A stretch of 64,000 nucleotides of DNA from Sesamum alatum (Eukaryota; Streptophyta; Magnoliopsida; Lamiales; Pedaliaceae), in NCBI GenBank assembly GCA_034509735.1, contig JACGWO010000006.1, forward strand, positions 15,688,645 through 15,752,644, in the 5' to 3' direction. This document shows positions 1 through 9,190 of this stretch, one piece after another. Under the pieces are notes generated by a model, which made no database searches, was not told the origin of the DNA, and saw only the letters and a program-made list of their open reading frames with translations. The translations under genes were made by a program, and so were the position numbers. Within the stretch, counting starts at the first letter, position 1. Each line of letters opens with the position of its first letter.

Positions 1-194
1 ATTGATTCTCAGTCCGTGGGCTTTGTTTGCGTAGTGAACAGATATGGAAAACAAATATAAGTGAACACAAACAAAGTGATGCCAAATGAAATTCACTTCT
101 TTATTCATTAATGATTTATCAAACACCTGAAATTGTCTAGACATAGGTTACATATACCCGCCAAAATTGGCTTACATGGTCACCTATTCTAACA
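1..194 (-). repeat. Copia LTR (type A), partial 3' LTR
   Basis: This is the terminal part of a long terminal repeat of an element read on the - strand. It runs off the left edge of the window. It ends in ...TTCTAACA on the + strand, which is TGTTAGAA at the LTR start on the element strand, and it is followed directly by the polypurine tract. It matches 8292-8486 at every base except a one-base length difference in an A run (near 160 here). The two LTRs are therefore nearly identical over the visible part, which suggests a recent insertion or recent recombination. Confidence 0.93.
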
Positions 195-209
195 ATCTCC
201 CACTTGACC
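195..209 (-). other. Polypurine tract of copia element 1
   Basis: On the element strand the sequence GGTCAAGTGGGAGAT lies between the pol stop codon and the LTR start TGTTAG. This is the usual place and composition of the plus-strand primer of an LTR retrotransposon. The same tract precedes LTRs at 27988 and 44143 (+ strand) and follows those ending at 35853 and 41453 (- strand). Confidence 0.85.
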
Positions 210-210
210 T

Positions 211-3200
211 TTAAAGCCAATTACCCATATGCCTAATCCCCATCTTCTCAAGATGTTGCGTATGAGCACTCTGCGACATAGGCTTTGTCAGCGGGTCTGC
301 TGTGTTGTCTGCTGAGTTGACTCGGTCCATCCGAACGTCACCTCTTCCTACCATTTCTCTAAGAAGATGGTAGCGTCTAAGAATGTGTTTGGAACGGTGA
401 TGAGATGCTAGGCACCACACCCAACTCTTGGATGTAGTTTCTCATCCAAACCGCTTCCTTAGCAGCTTCTGAAGCTGCTATGTATTCAGCCTCAGTGGTG
501 GAGTCAGCAGTGGTTGCTTGCTTGGAACTTTTCCAAGCCACTACTCCTCCGTTAAGTTTGAATACATACCCCGATTGAGACTTGGCATCATCGTCATCAG
601 ACTGGAAGCTAGCATCGCTAAAGCCTTCCAGAATTAGTTCTCCATTGCCATAGACTAGGAACATTTCCTTAGTCCTCCTTAGGTACTTAAGGATGCCCTT
701 AACGGCATTCCAATGTGCCTCTCCTGCACAGGACTGATATCTGCTAGTCACGCTCAAAGCGTATGCAATGTCAGGCCTGGTGCAATGGACCGCATATTGG
801 ATGCTGCCTACGGCAGAAGCATAGGGGATGACTTTCATCTTTTCAAGTTCCTCATCAGTCTGCGGGGACTGCTTCTTGGACAACTTGATCCCATGCCTCA
901 TTGGAAGGAATCCTCGTTTGGAGTTGTCCATTCGATATCTCTTTAGGACTTTCTCCATATACGAGTTTTGGGTGAGCCCTAACATCCTTTTAGATCTGTC
1001 CCTGACAATCTGGATGCCTAGGATGTAGGACGCTTCACCCAAGTCCTTCATGGAAAACTTGGTTGACAGCCATGCTTTCGTGTTTCCTAACATTCTGACG
1101 TCATTACCAATGAGCAGAATGTCATCCACGTAAAGCACTAGGAACACTATAGAGCTCCCACTGACCTTCTTGTATACACAAGGGTCGGATTCGTTTTTTT
1201 GATGAATTCATATCCCCGTATTACTTCATCAAATCGAATGTTCCAACTTCGGGATGCTTGTTTGAGGCCATAGATGGACTTCTGGAGACGACAGACCTTC
1301 TGTTCTTCTCCAGTGACCGTGAAACCCTCCGGCTGATCCATATAGATCTCTTCTTCAACGAAACCGTTGAGGAAGGCCGTTTTCACGTCCATCTGCCATA
1401 TTTCATAGTCATACCATGCTGCTATGGCAAGCAGGATCTGAATGGACTTAGCCATGGCTACTGGCGAGTAGGTATCCTCAAAATCGACCCCGGGTCGTTG
1501 AGTGTATCCCTTAGCTACAAGCCTAGCCTTAAAGGTTGTGACTTCTCCATCAACGCCGAGTTTGCGCTTGTAGACCCACTTACAGCCCACTGGCTTAACA
1601 CCTTTCGGTGGATCTATAAGTCTCCAAACTTGGTTCTCGCTTATGGAGTCCATTTCGGTCTTCATGGCCTCAAGCCATTTCCCGGAGTCGATGTCAGACA
1701 TCGCTTCCCCGTATGTCTTAGGATCGTTATCCAGAAGATCGGTCGCACCTAGAAACCCATATCTCACTGGAGGTCTGGATTCTCTAGTGGACCTACGGAG
1801 GACGGGAACGTCAGTGGTGACTGTGGGCGCTGACTGTATCGGAGCCGGCGGTTCAGGGGCCAGGGCTGGCCTCTCTTGAGGTTGTCCTTCATGCCTAGCC
1901 TTCGGGCGTTAATCCTAAATCCTCTTGGTGAGGTTTCCGCGGCTATTTCTGATGGCTGAGTTCCATCACTTGATTCCTCAAGGATCAGCTCATCAGGTTG
2001 GATATCCTCCGGGAAACCTTGCTCCAAGAATACTGCATTCCTTGAAACAAATACCTTTTGTTCCAAAGGGTCATAAAAGTAATAACCCGCAGTTTCTTTA
2101 GGGTACCCAACGAACCTGCATAGGCTAGACCTGGATTCTAGCTTATCTCCCACTAACCTCTTGACGTATGCGGGGCTACCCCACACTTTCAAGTAGTTGT
2201 AGGATGCAGGCTTGCCGTGCCATATCTCATATGGCGTTTGGGTTACTGCATTAGTAGGCGCTAAATTCAATAACTTGGCTGCCGTTTCTAATGCATAACC
2301 CCAAAACGATAAGGGCAATTTGGTAAAACTCATCATGGACCGAACCATGTCCAACAGGGTTCGGTTCTTCCTTTCAGAGACGCCATTTAACTGTGGTGTT
2401 CCGGGAGGTGTCCATTCCGATATTATACCATTTTCTTTTAGATAATCTAGGAATTCGGCACTAAGGTATTCACCGCCTCGGTCTGACCGTAGGACTTTAA
2501 TTTTGCAGTTGGTCTGGTTCTCCACTTCAAGTCTGAATTCTTTAAACCTCTCAAGAGCTTCAGACTTGTACCTCATTAGGTAAACATAACCATACCGTGA
2601 ATGATCATCGGTGAAGGTTATGAAGTAGGAGAACCCACCTCGAGCCTGCGTCCTTAGTGGTCCACATATGTCTGTATGGACCAAGTCCAATAGACCCGTG
2701 GCAAGCCTGCTTTGACCTACAAAGGGCTTCTTGGTCATTTTCCCTCTTAGACAAGATTCACAAGTTGGTAGATCGCTCAAGTCCCCAACCTCTAGGTTCT
2801 TTGAGTCTACCAACCTTTTCATCCTATCTTGGGATATGTGACCTAGCCTAGCGTGCCACAGACGTGCGTTCCCGTTATTATCTAATTTCCGTTTGTGTTG
2901 AGCGTTAAGAACGAAATTCGTTTGTTTCAAGATATAGAGCCCGTTGTGCAATGTACCAAGTAGATGAGCAATTCCACACCTCATCAAATAAAAGCAATTT
3001 TTATTGATTCTGAACTCATAACCACTATTGTCCAACAATGGACTGGAAATGATGTTCTTAATCATACTAGGTACAAAATAAACCTGCTCTAATTCTATAC
3101 TAATGGTATCATTAATCACTAAAGTGGCGGATCCTACTGCTTCTGCCGAGATGGCCTTGCCATTTCCAAGCTTCAGGATCATGTCCCCGCTACTTAGTTT

Positions 3201-3455
3201 TCTGCTTCTTTTCAGCACCTGCAAATTATTGCAAATGTGAGCTCCACAGCCGGTATCCAATACCCAAGAGGCAGAATTAGTGACCATATTAACCTCAATC
3301 ACATATATACCTTGGTTTGAGAAGAGTTTTGGGGCACTCTCTCTTCCAATGCCCTTTCTCACGGCAGTTGATACATATGTCATAAGCCTTTGACTGTTGC
3401 TTGGAGACAACCTTTCCCTTTCCTTTGCCTTTCCCCTCTTTGGCAATGGGAACAC
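211..3455 (-). pseudogene. Broken copia pol: protease, integrase, RT, RNase H
   Basis: Reading leftwards, the protease motif WVLDTGC is near 3265-3245. The GAG-pre-integrase zinc site follows (LWHARLGHI ... CESCLRG, near 2860-2750). The integrase core comes next with HTDICGPL (Asp), LRSDRGGEY (Asp) and SERKNRTLL (Glu), about 2690-2360. The RT is at about 1700-1080 with catalytic YVDDILLIGND near 1130, then RNase H with TEAEYIAASEAAKEAVW near 490. The frame is broken in at least four places. These are the junction with gag near 3330, a short deletion near 1900, a run of seven T near 1193-1200 where sister copies have five, and a 65-bp deletion near 413-415 that removes the RNase H FCDNN aspartate. 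The tail ends HMGNWL-stop at 211. It cannot give a full polyprotein. Confidence 0.9.
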
Positions 3456-4173
3456 TCTGAGTGTTCGTAGCTGCTATGACGGCTTTTCCCTTCCCCTTCT
3501 TCTTTTTCCAACGTCCGGCACCCTTGCCTTTCGTTTTGGAAGTTGAAGCACCTCCAAACAATACCGAAGGCGTGGACTTCTTAGTCGTTGCCTCGTATTG
3601 CACCAACATATTGATCAACTCATGAATGCCCTTCTCAAGTGCATTCATGTTATAGTTGACGATAAATTGGTCGAAGGAGGGTGGGAGTGACTGAAGGATC
3701 ACATCTATGTACGTTTCGTTATCGAGACCTGCCTTTAGGTCCTCGAGCTTTTCCACTAGGGTAAGCATTTTAACCCCATGCTCTTGTACAGAGGATCCTT
3801 CTGTCATTTTAGTTCCAAAGAACGCCTTGGTCGCGACATACCTAGTATGCCGGTCCGGGACTGCATAGCAATCCTTAAGGCGAGCCATAATGGAAGGGAC
3901 ATCGTCTAGCCTTTCATATTGCTTCTGAATCTCATTGGTCATCGAAGCAAGTATGACGCTACGGACCTTCCGGTTATCCTTATGCCAAGTCTCGAACGTC
4001 TCACGTTCTTCTGGCGTGGATCCTTCCGGCAAGGTCCTAGGGAGAGGCTCGTCCATGACGTAGCCTTGGTTCTCGTAATCTAGGACTATCCTGAGATTGC
4101 GCAACCAGTCGTTGTAATTTGTTCCATTGAATTTGTTTGTCTCAAGAATGGTTGATAGTGGGTTCTTAGACAT
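3295..4173 (-). CDS. gag: Copia gag (nucleocapsid) ORF, 292 aa
   Basis: The start codon is at 4173 (MSKNPLSTILE...). The N-terminal part has the copia gag signature NKFNGTNYNDWLRNLRIVL. The middle is a UBN2-like gag domain with YVATKAFFG and LPPSFDQFI. A basic Lys/Gly-rich stretch follows, and then a CCHC zinc knuckle (CINCREKGHWKREC) near 3365-3328. After the knuckle the frame reads ten more codons to a stop, while the protease frame continues one base out of register at a CCCCAAAAC stretch. Plant copia elements normally have one gag-pol frame, so this is most likely a one-base insertion in the A run. Gag would form the virus-like particle and bind the element RNA. Confidence 0.85.
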   Translation of the reverse strand: MSKNPLSTILETNKFNGTNYNDWLRNLRIVLDYENQGYVMDEPLPRTLPEGSTPEERETFETWHKDNRKVRSVILASMTNEIQKQYERLDDVPSIMARLKDCYAVPDRHTRYVATKAFFGTKMTEGSSVQEHGVKMLTLVEKLEDLKAGLDNETYIDVILQSLPPSFDQFIVNYNMNALEKGIHELINMLVQYEATTKKSTPSVLFGGASTSKTKGKGAGRWKKKKGKGKAVIAATNTQSVPIAKEGKGKGKGKVVSKQQSKAYDICINCREKGHWKRECPKTLLKPRYICD

Positions 4174-4420
4174 TTTAAATCTACATTTTAGAAAACAACG
4201 CGCGATCAGCAGAAAATAAAGACGGTGGTTTGATGAAATAATTAAATGCTTGGTCTTTAGTCATTTAATCCTCCCACTATTTATACGAAAACACGGTACT
4301 CTCAAACGTGATTTTCGGGAAATCCTTTCCTAGTGGGCTTGGGATCCACAGCGATTTTTTCCCATACCCCGCTTTTACGATTCGCATGGAAAAGATCCTG
4401 TGGGAGGTATTCCATACCAT

Positions 4421-4435
4421 TCTCGTTCCACGAGA
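4421..4435 (-). other. Conserved leader hairpin, copy 1
   Basis: TCTCGT-TCC-ACGAGA forms a 6-bp stem with a 3-nt loop. The equivalent site in two other leaders also pairs (30635-30649 and 44908-44922), and in the third copy both sides of one pair have changed. A role in RNA dimerisation, packaging or translation is possible but unproven. Confidence 0.5.
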
Positions 4436-5689
4436 TTCCCAAGATTATTGCCTCACCCTTTTGCATGATCCCGAGGACTCCAAGCGAATCATGCTAATTG
4501 GGCGTTAGACCCGACCCAATCGACCGAGCCATGGACCCACTAGTACCCCCACGACTCGTGAGACAGGTAACAGCAGCCCATTTTTCGTTCATGACACAGT
4601 GCAGCTTCTTTTAAGTACAATAACGTGCCACGACTCGTGAGACCACGCTATTGACCTAAAACAGCTTCCTCACTATGCCACGGATTGGAAGGCATGGACG
4701 AACTCCTAGAGTTCATGTCCACTTTATCTAGGGTCTAATATTTCAACATTGGTCCAACCAATGTGAGAGTAGTGAATGACCGAGATCTCATAATATATAT
4801 GCATACATTCATCCATAATGCATAAATAAAATCCATCCATAGCAGTTATATGATAAATAAAAGCCATTCATCCATCATAATAACCACATGCAAAATTAAA
4901 GCATAGCACGCCCCTGTTGGATGATCACGAGCCCGAATCCTATGCGATCCACTGAGCCCGCAGTGGATCTATGGTCAATCTAGGGTTGGTCCTATACTAT
5001 TACAATAATAGTAACCCAATCATCATGCTGATGGGCCTTGGTCTCTTTTCTCTTTCTTCACTTCATGGAAAACTCCAAGGGACCTCCGGTCTGGGCTCTC
5101 CATGTGGTCCTTCCTTCTTCTCCACCAATTACAAAAAGAAACCTCACTCCTAGTCTACTCTCATTACATATTAAAAAATAGAAACCCCAGCGAAAACCCG
5201 GGGGGAGTACATAAGGAGGGAGGTAGAAAGCCTTATTATTCCAAGGCACTAGAAAGAGAGAAGGAGAAAGCAGTTAAAGAGGCACACAGGCCGAACAGAA
5301 AATTAAACCATACATCCGGTCTAGGGCTCGTGATCATCCATTTCCATCCAACACACATGATCCAATCACATAATTACAATATACCAATAATACATGATTT
5401 CCAATCATATTAATCCAAGATGAAAATAAATGAACATGTGCGCAACGTGTGAAAAATAAAACACAAATATTGGTAATAATATTTTTTTTCTCGTTTTAGG
5501 AAAACCTTTCCTCATTATTTTAAGTAAAATAACCCCGGGATTCCAAATCCAATTTATTTTACTCCTAAAATAATGTCTTTAGGAATTTAGGAAAAATTGA
5601 ACTCAAAAACGAATTTTCAGAATTAATTCAAAATTAAAACTGAAAAGTAAATAAAAAATAAAAAAAATAATACTAGGGTTTCAAAAAAC

Positions 5690-6290
5690 CCTAGCTGCAG
5701 CAGCCGCCGGCCGCCGCCACCGGCAGCAGCCGGCCGGCCGTGCGCGCAGGGCAGCAGGCCCAGCCTGCCGCCCTGCGCGCGCGCAGGCACTGCCTGGCCG
5801 GGCGCGCGCGCGCAGGCCCCTTGCCTGCGTGCGCGCGCGCCTGGCCAGCAGCGCGCTGCGCGGCCTGGTGTTCCGGCAGGCCGTCGCGCGCGCAGGCTCC
5901 TCTGCCTCGCGCGCGCCGGCCTGCTGGTCGCCAGCCGCGTGCCTGCGTTGTGCGCAGTGCGCGCGCGCAGACGCGCACTGGGCACGCCCGCCGGGCGCGC
6001 GCGCGCAGACGCCTCCGTCTGCGTGCGCGCGCGCCTGGTGCCCGTCCGCACGCGGGCTCTCCGCCCGACAGCCTTGCGCGCGCGCGCGCATGAGCGCGCC
6101 TACCGGCCCGCGCGCGCAGACACCCTCGTCTGCCCGCGCGCGCGCCTGGAGGCGCCCCCTTGCGCGCGCGCCCGCGCGCAGCCATCCTGGCTGCGCGCTG
6201 CCCCTGCGCGACCGGCTGGGCGGGCGCGCGCAGGCTACCCTTGCCTGCGCGCCGCCAGCCTTCCCGGCTGGCCGGCTGTGGCGTTTCTCG
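5690..6290. repeat. GC-rich, alternating CG block in copia leader
   Basis: About 600 bp made largely of CGCGCGCGCAGGC-like units in both orientations, flanked sharply by AT-rich sequence. Palindromes such as GCCTGCGCGCGCAGGC recur. Long frames are open on both strands because the sequence is almost free of A and T; they encode only Arg/Ala/Pro-rich low complexity. Related but diverged blocks sit at the same leader position at 21510-21960, 31945-32130 and 32555-32760. Confidence 0.85.
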
Positions 6291-6479
6291 TTTTCAGTTC
6301 AATTTTCCCCCGTTTCCCAAGAAAAACAGAAAAATACCAACATTCAGAATTTCACACGAATTAAAAGCAATAAAACAACATGCTTTAATAATCAAGAAAA
6401 TCAAGATTCAATTAAAACATGCTAAATCACGTTTCATGCTTAAAACGCACATAAACCCTAGGCCTATACACCGAACCGG

Positions 6480-6491
6480 GCTCTGATACCA
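6480..6491 (-). other. Primer-binding site, initiator tRNA-Met
   Basis: On the element strand this reads TGGTATCAGAGC, complementary to the 3' end of plant initiator tRNA-Met. It lies one base inside the LTR end at 6493. Confidence 0.9.
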
Positions 6492-6492
6492 C

Positions 6493-8486
6493 TGAAAGAA
6501 ATTGTGGATCGTCCCGGGAAAAGCGCGAATGCGGAAGCGCGGTATAATTAAAATTAAATATGGAATTTAAACATGCTTTTAAATTAAAGAACACGTTTCA
6601 AAGGGTGTGCCTTTGAAATTCCCGGGTGTTTGGTGTATCTCATGAATAATAAAACATAAAAGAATCATGGAGGCCATAGGGTAGAAAATTAAAAGGGACG
6701 AAAATCATAAACGAGACCTACCCGTTGTCGTTTTCGTCTTCAACGGCTACACGCGTTGTTCCCCGTTTTGCACCAAGATCTCGTTCTTGAGACCCTCCAA
6801 ATCGTGACACACGATCCACCCACGTATCTTGCACGTCGTGCTAGCAACGAACAAGTTTATATTTTGGAGTGGATGAATCAACAACACATTATGAATTAAT
6901 GGTATTGATTCATCAAGTTCTAATGTTCCAAGAACAAGAGAACTAAGAGAAAATAATTTTCTTGGAGTGTGTGAGAGAGAGAGGGCGGACGAGATAGAGG
7001 GGAGAGAGAGCCGAAAAGTGTGTGTGTGTTGTGTGTGTGTTGGAGTTTCATCATCCTTCAACTTGTAGGATGCTAGGGGTTTATATAGAAGAGGAGTCTA
7101 ATCCTCTTTAAACTCCTCTTTCAAGAACCCTATTTTGACTAGGATTTTGACCTAGTCAAAGTCCTAGTCAAAGTAGTGTTTTGACCTAGTCAAAACAATC
7201 CTAGCCATCCATCTCTCCCATTCATCTCACCGTTGATTTAATTTAATTTAATGGAATATTTAAAACCTATTTAAATATTTCCAAGAGGCTAAAATAAATA
7301 TAAATATTATTTAAGCCCATTAAATAAATCCCTTTGATAAATCTAATTTATCAATTTAATTCCTTATATCTAATAGAAGGAATTATTTCTCCAAGAAAAA
7401 TAAAGGACCCGATTAAATCCAATTTAATCATTCCTTCACTCCAATATTTAATTCCTAATTAAATATCTAAATGTGTGTGGATAGTGTGTGACTCTTTAGG
7501 CTCACCTTTCAGCTAGACTTGGTCGGATTCCTAGAATCCTTCCGTTACCATGGGTGGCCATCTAGCAACGGTCCATGGCACTAGAGACTAGGTGAAATAT
7601 TCAGGGATGAACATTTAGGCTCTAACAGTACACTTGTCCTTCTGTCCTCGGTCTCATCACTTAGAGTCTAGGGCACGGATAATACAGGTACTCATTTTGG
7701 ACCTAAGTGTCGGTCTGTCCTCACTAAACGCCGCAAGGGGAATCCTTCCCTTCTGTTCAGTCACTGTGGCCACAGTTTTAGGGACAAGACCTAGAGTATA
7801 CATGAGACTCAACTGCCAAAAAACCTATTGACAGGAGACAGATCCTTTCTTGGAAACTACTGTCACTTTGCACACCAGAACTGTACTAGACATGGCTTAT
7901 GACTACCAAAGAGAATTCTGGCAATCTCTCACCATATCTAAGATACAGCCCTAACGTACAGGTAAACTGAGCAATTCCTCAAGTCAAAGGACTTGGCCTG
8001 TACCGTTGGAACCGGGAATACACGTCATACCTTGCTGACCATACTCAAGGTCCTCCGTAAGACGGTTCCCGCGAGTCACCTCAGTCAGCTGCGTCCTAGC
8101 ATGCTAACCCACTAACACTGCTTAGACGACCCTCGTCACCCGTTGATGAAACACGACAGCAGGTGCTTAGTGCAAGTCTCAAATGGAATCCCAGTACCCA
8201 TTTTTGGGATTCCTTGACTTGGAGATTTCCGGACTGATTCGGGAAGACTGATTCCATGGACCTACCTCCAAGCGTAGTCCCAGTCCCCGAAATTGATTCT
8301 CAGTCCGTGGGCTTTGTTTGCGTAGTGAACAGATATGGAAAACAAATATAAGTGAACACAAACAAAGTGATGCCAAATGAAATTCACTTCTTTATTCATT
8401 AATGATTTATCAAACACCTGAAATTGTCTAGACATAGGTTACATATACCCGCCAAAAATTGGCTTACATGGTCACCTATTCTAACA
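6493..8486 (-). repeat. Copia LTR type A (5' LTR of element 1), 1994 bp
   Basis: On the + strand it begins TGAAAGAAATTG at the primer site and ends CTATTCTAACA. On the element strand it therefore runs TGTTAGAA to TTTCA, with the TG...CA ends of an LTR. A TATA-like TATATAAACC lies near 7078-7087 on the element strand. GA- and GT-rich runs follow downstream of it (6975-7040). The same layout is seen in the LTRs at 24945 and 27988. Confidence 0.92.
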
Positions 8487-8559
8487 ATCTCCCACTTGAC
8501 CTTTAAAGCCAATTACCCATATGCCTAATCCCCATCTTCTCAAGATGTTGCGTATGAGC
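8487..8559 (-). repeat. 73-bp internal-domain remnant outside the 5' LTR
   Basis: The stretch matches 195-267, the polypurine tract and the last pol codons, and then stops abruptly after GTATGAGC. It is on the wrong side of the 5' LTR for a simple insertion, so the LTR at 6493-8486 once also served as the 3' LTR of a second element. Confidence 0.88.
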
Positions 8560-8690
8560 TTTGAATGACCTATCTTTTATAATAATTTTTTAAATATTGA
8601 AATATTACATTTGCCCTAGTGTGTAAACATGGATATTTGTAGTTGGTATCTTTGACTAATAATTTATATATATATATATATATATATATA
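8560..8690. repeat. AT-rich flank with (TA)n microsatellite
   Basis: This is unique AT-rich DNA ending in an uninterrupted TA run at about 8665-8690. No coding signal is seen. Confidence 0.7.
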
Positions 8691-9190
8691 TGGAGAAAAT
8701 TATTTTTTTAGTCAGCTAAATATATGCCTAATATTAATTTTAGTCCGGCAACTATGCCCATTTTTTTTTCTAAATCTCGTAACTTGCAAAATTGATGAGA
8801 TTTAGTCCGAATTAGGGTTTTTTACTCAATTTTCAGCGATATTTTAAAAATTAGTCGGAAAATGCACACGTGGCAACTATTTGATTAATTTCTGGCAACT
8901 ATACACGTGCAAAAACCACATGTATTAGTGGCCACATGTACAACCACATGTATTTGGTGGCATTCAAATTAAAATCCATCTCATTTCAATTGTCACGTCG
9001 GCTTACAAATTCTCAAAATATGCCCAGTTGTCTTGCTATGTAATATTTCCGGCCAAGAAATCAAAAATCGACCATCGAATGACTAAATCTCATCCATTTT
9101 GTAACTTACTGGACTTAAAAAAAAATGCACAGTTACTGAACTAAAATAATATTGGGTATACTTAGCGGACTAAAAAAGTAATTTTTCCCA
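8691..9190. mobile_element. Foldback MITE-like element, 500 bp
   Basis: The first roughly 110 bp (TGGAGAAAATTATTTTTTTAG...) and the reverse complement of the last roughly 110 bp (TGGGAAAAATTACTTTTTTAG...) match closely. Both continue through a GATGAGATTTAGTC stretch. No transposase frame is present. It is inserted in TA-rich DNA, so a target duplication cannot be judged. Confidence 0.8.

Larger units (their letters stand above)
4174..6479 (-). other. Copia element 1 leader, about 2.3 kb, non-coding
   Basis: This stretch lies between the primer-binding site and the gag start and is unusually long for a copia leader. Its gag-proximal half (4240-4800) is conserved with 30440-30970 and 44700-45270. 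It contains a small hairpin (4421-4435) and two copies of the near-palindrome CACGACTCGTG (near 4550 and 4630). Its PBS-proximal half holds a GC-rich block at about 5690-6290. The open frames in it are low-complexity and not conserved, so I do not call a protein. Confidence 0.75.
1..8486 (-). mobile_element. Ty1/copia retrotransposon 1 (LTR-gag-pol-LTR, left LTR cut by window)
   Basis: In element order the parts are: 5' LTR 8486-6493, tRNA-Met primer site 6491-6480, leader 6479-4174, gag 4173-3295, pol about 3455-211, polypurine tract 209-195, 3' LTR from 194 leftwards. The order protease, integrase, reverse transcriptase, RNase H defines Ty1/copia. The lineage within copia is not assigned. 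The LTRs are nearly identical where both are visible, yet the polyprotein has several frame breaks and a deletion in RNase H. The element is therefore probably non-autonomous and was either moved in trans or homogenised by recombination. Confidence 0.92.

Noticed and set aside
5623..6425. Several long overlapping open frames on both strands in the GC-rich block
   Set aside because: They encode only Arg/Ala/Pro-rich low complexity, exist in many frames at once and are not conserved in the related blocks. They are open because stop codons are rare in GC-only sequence.
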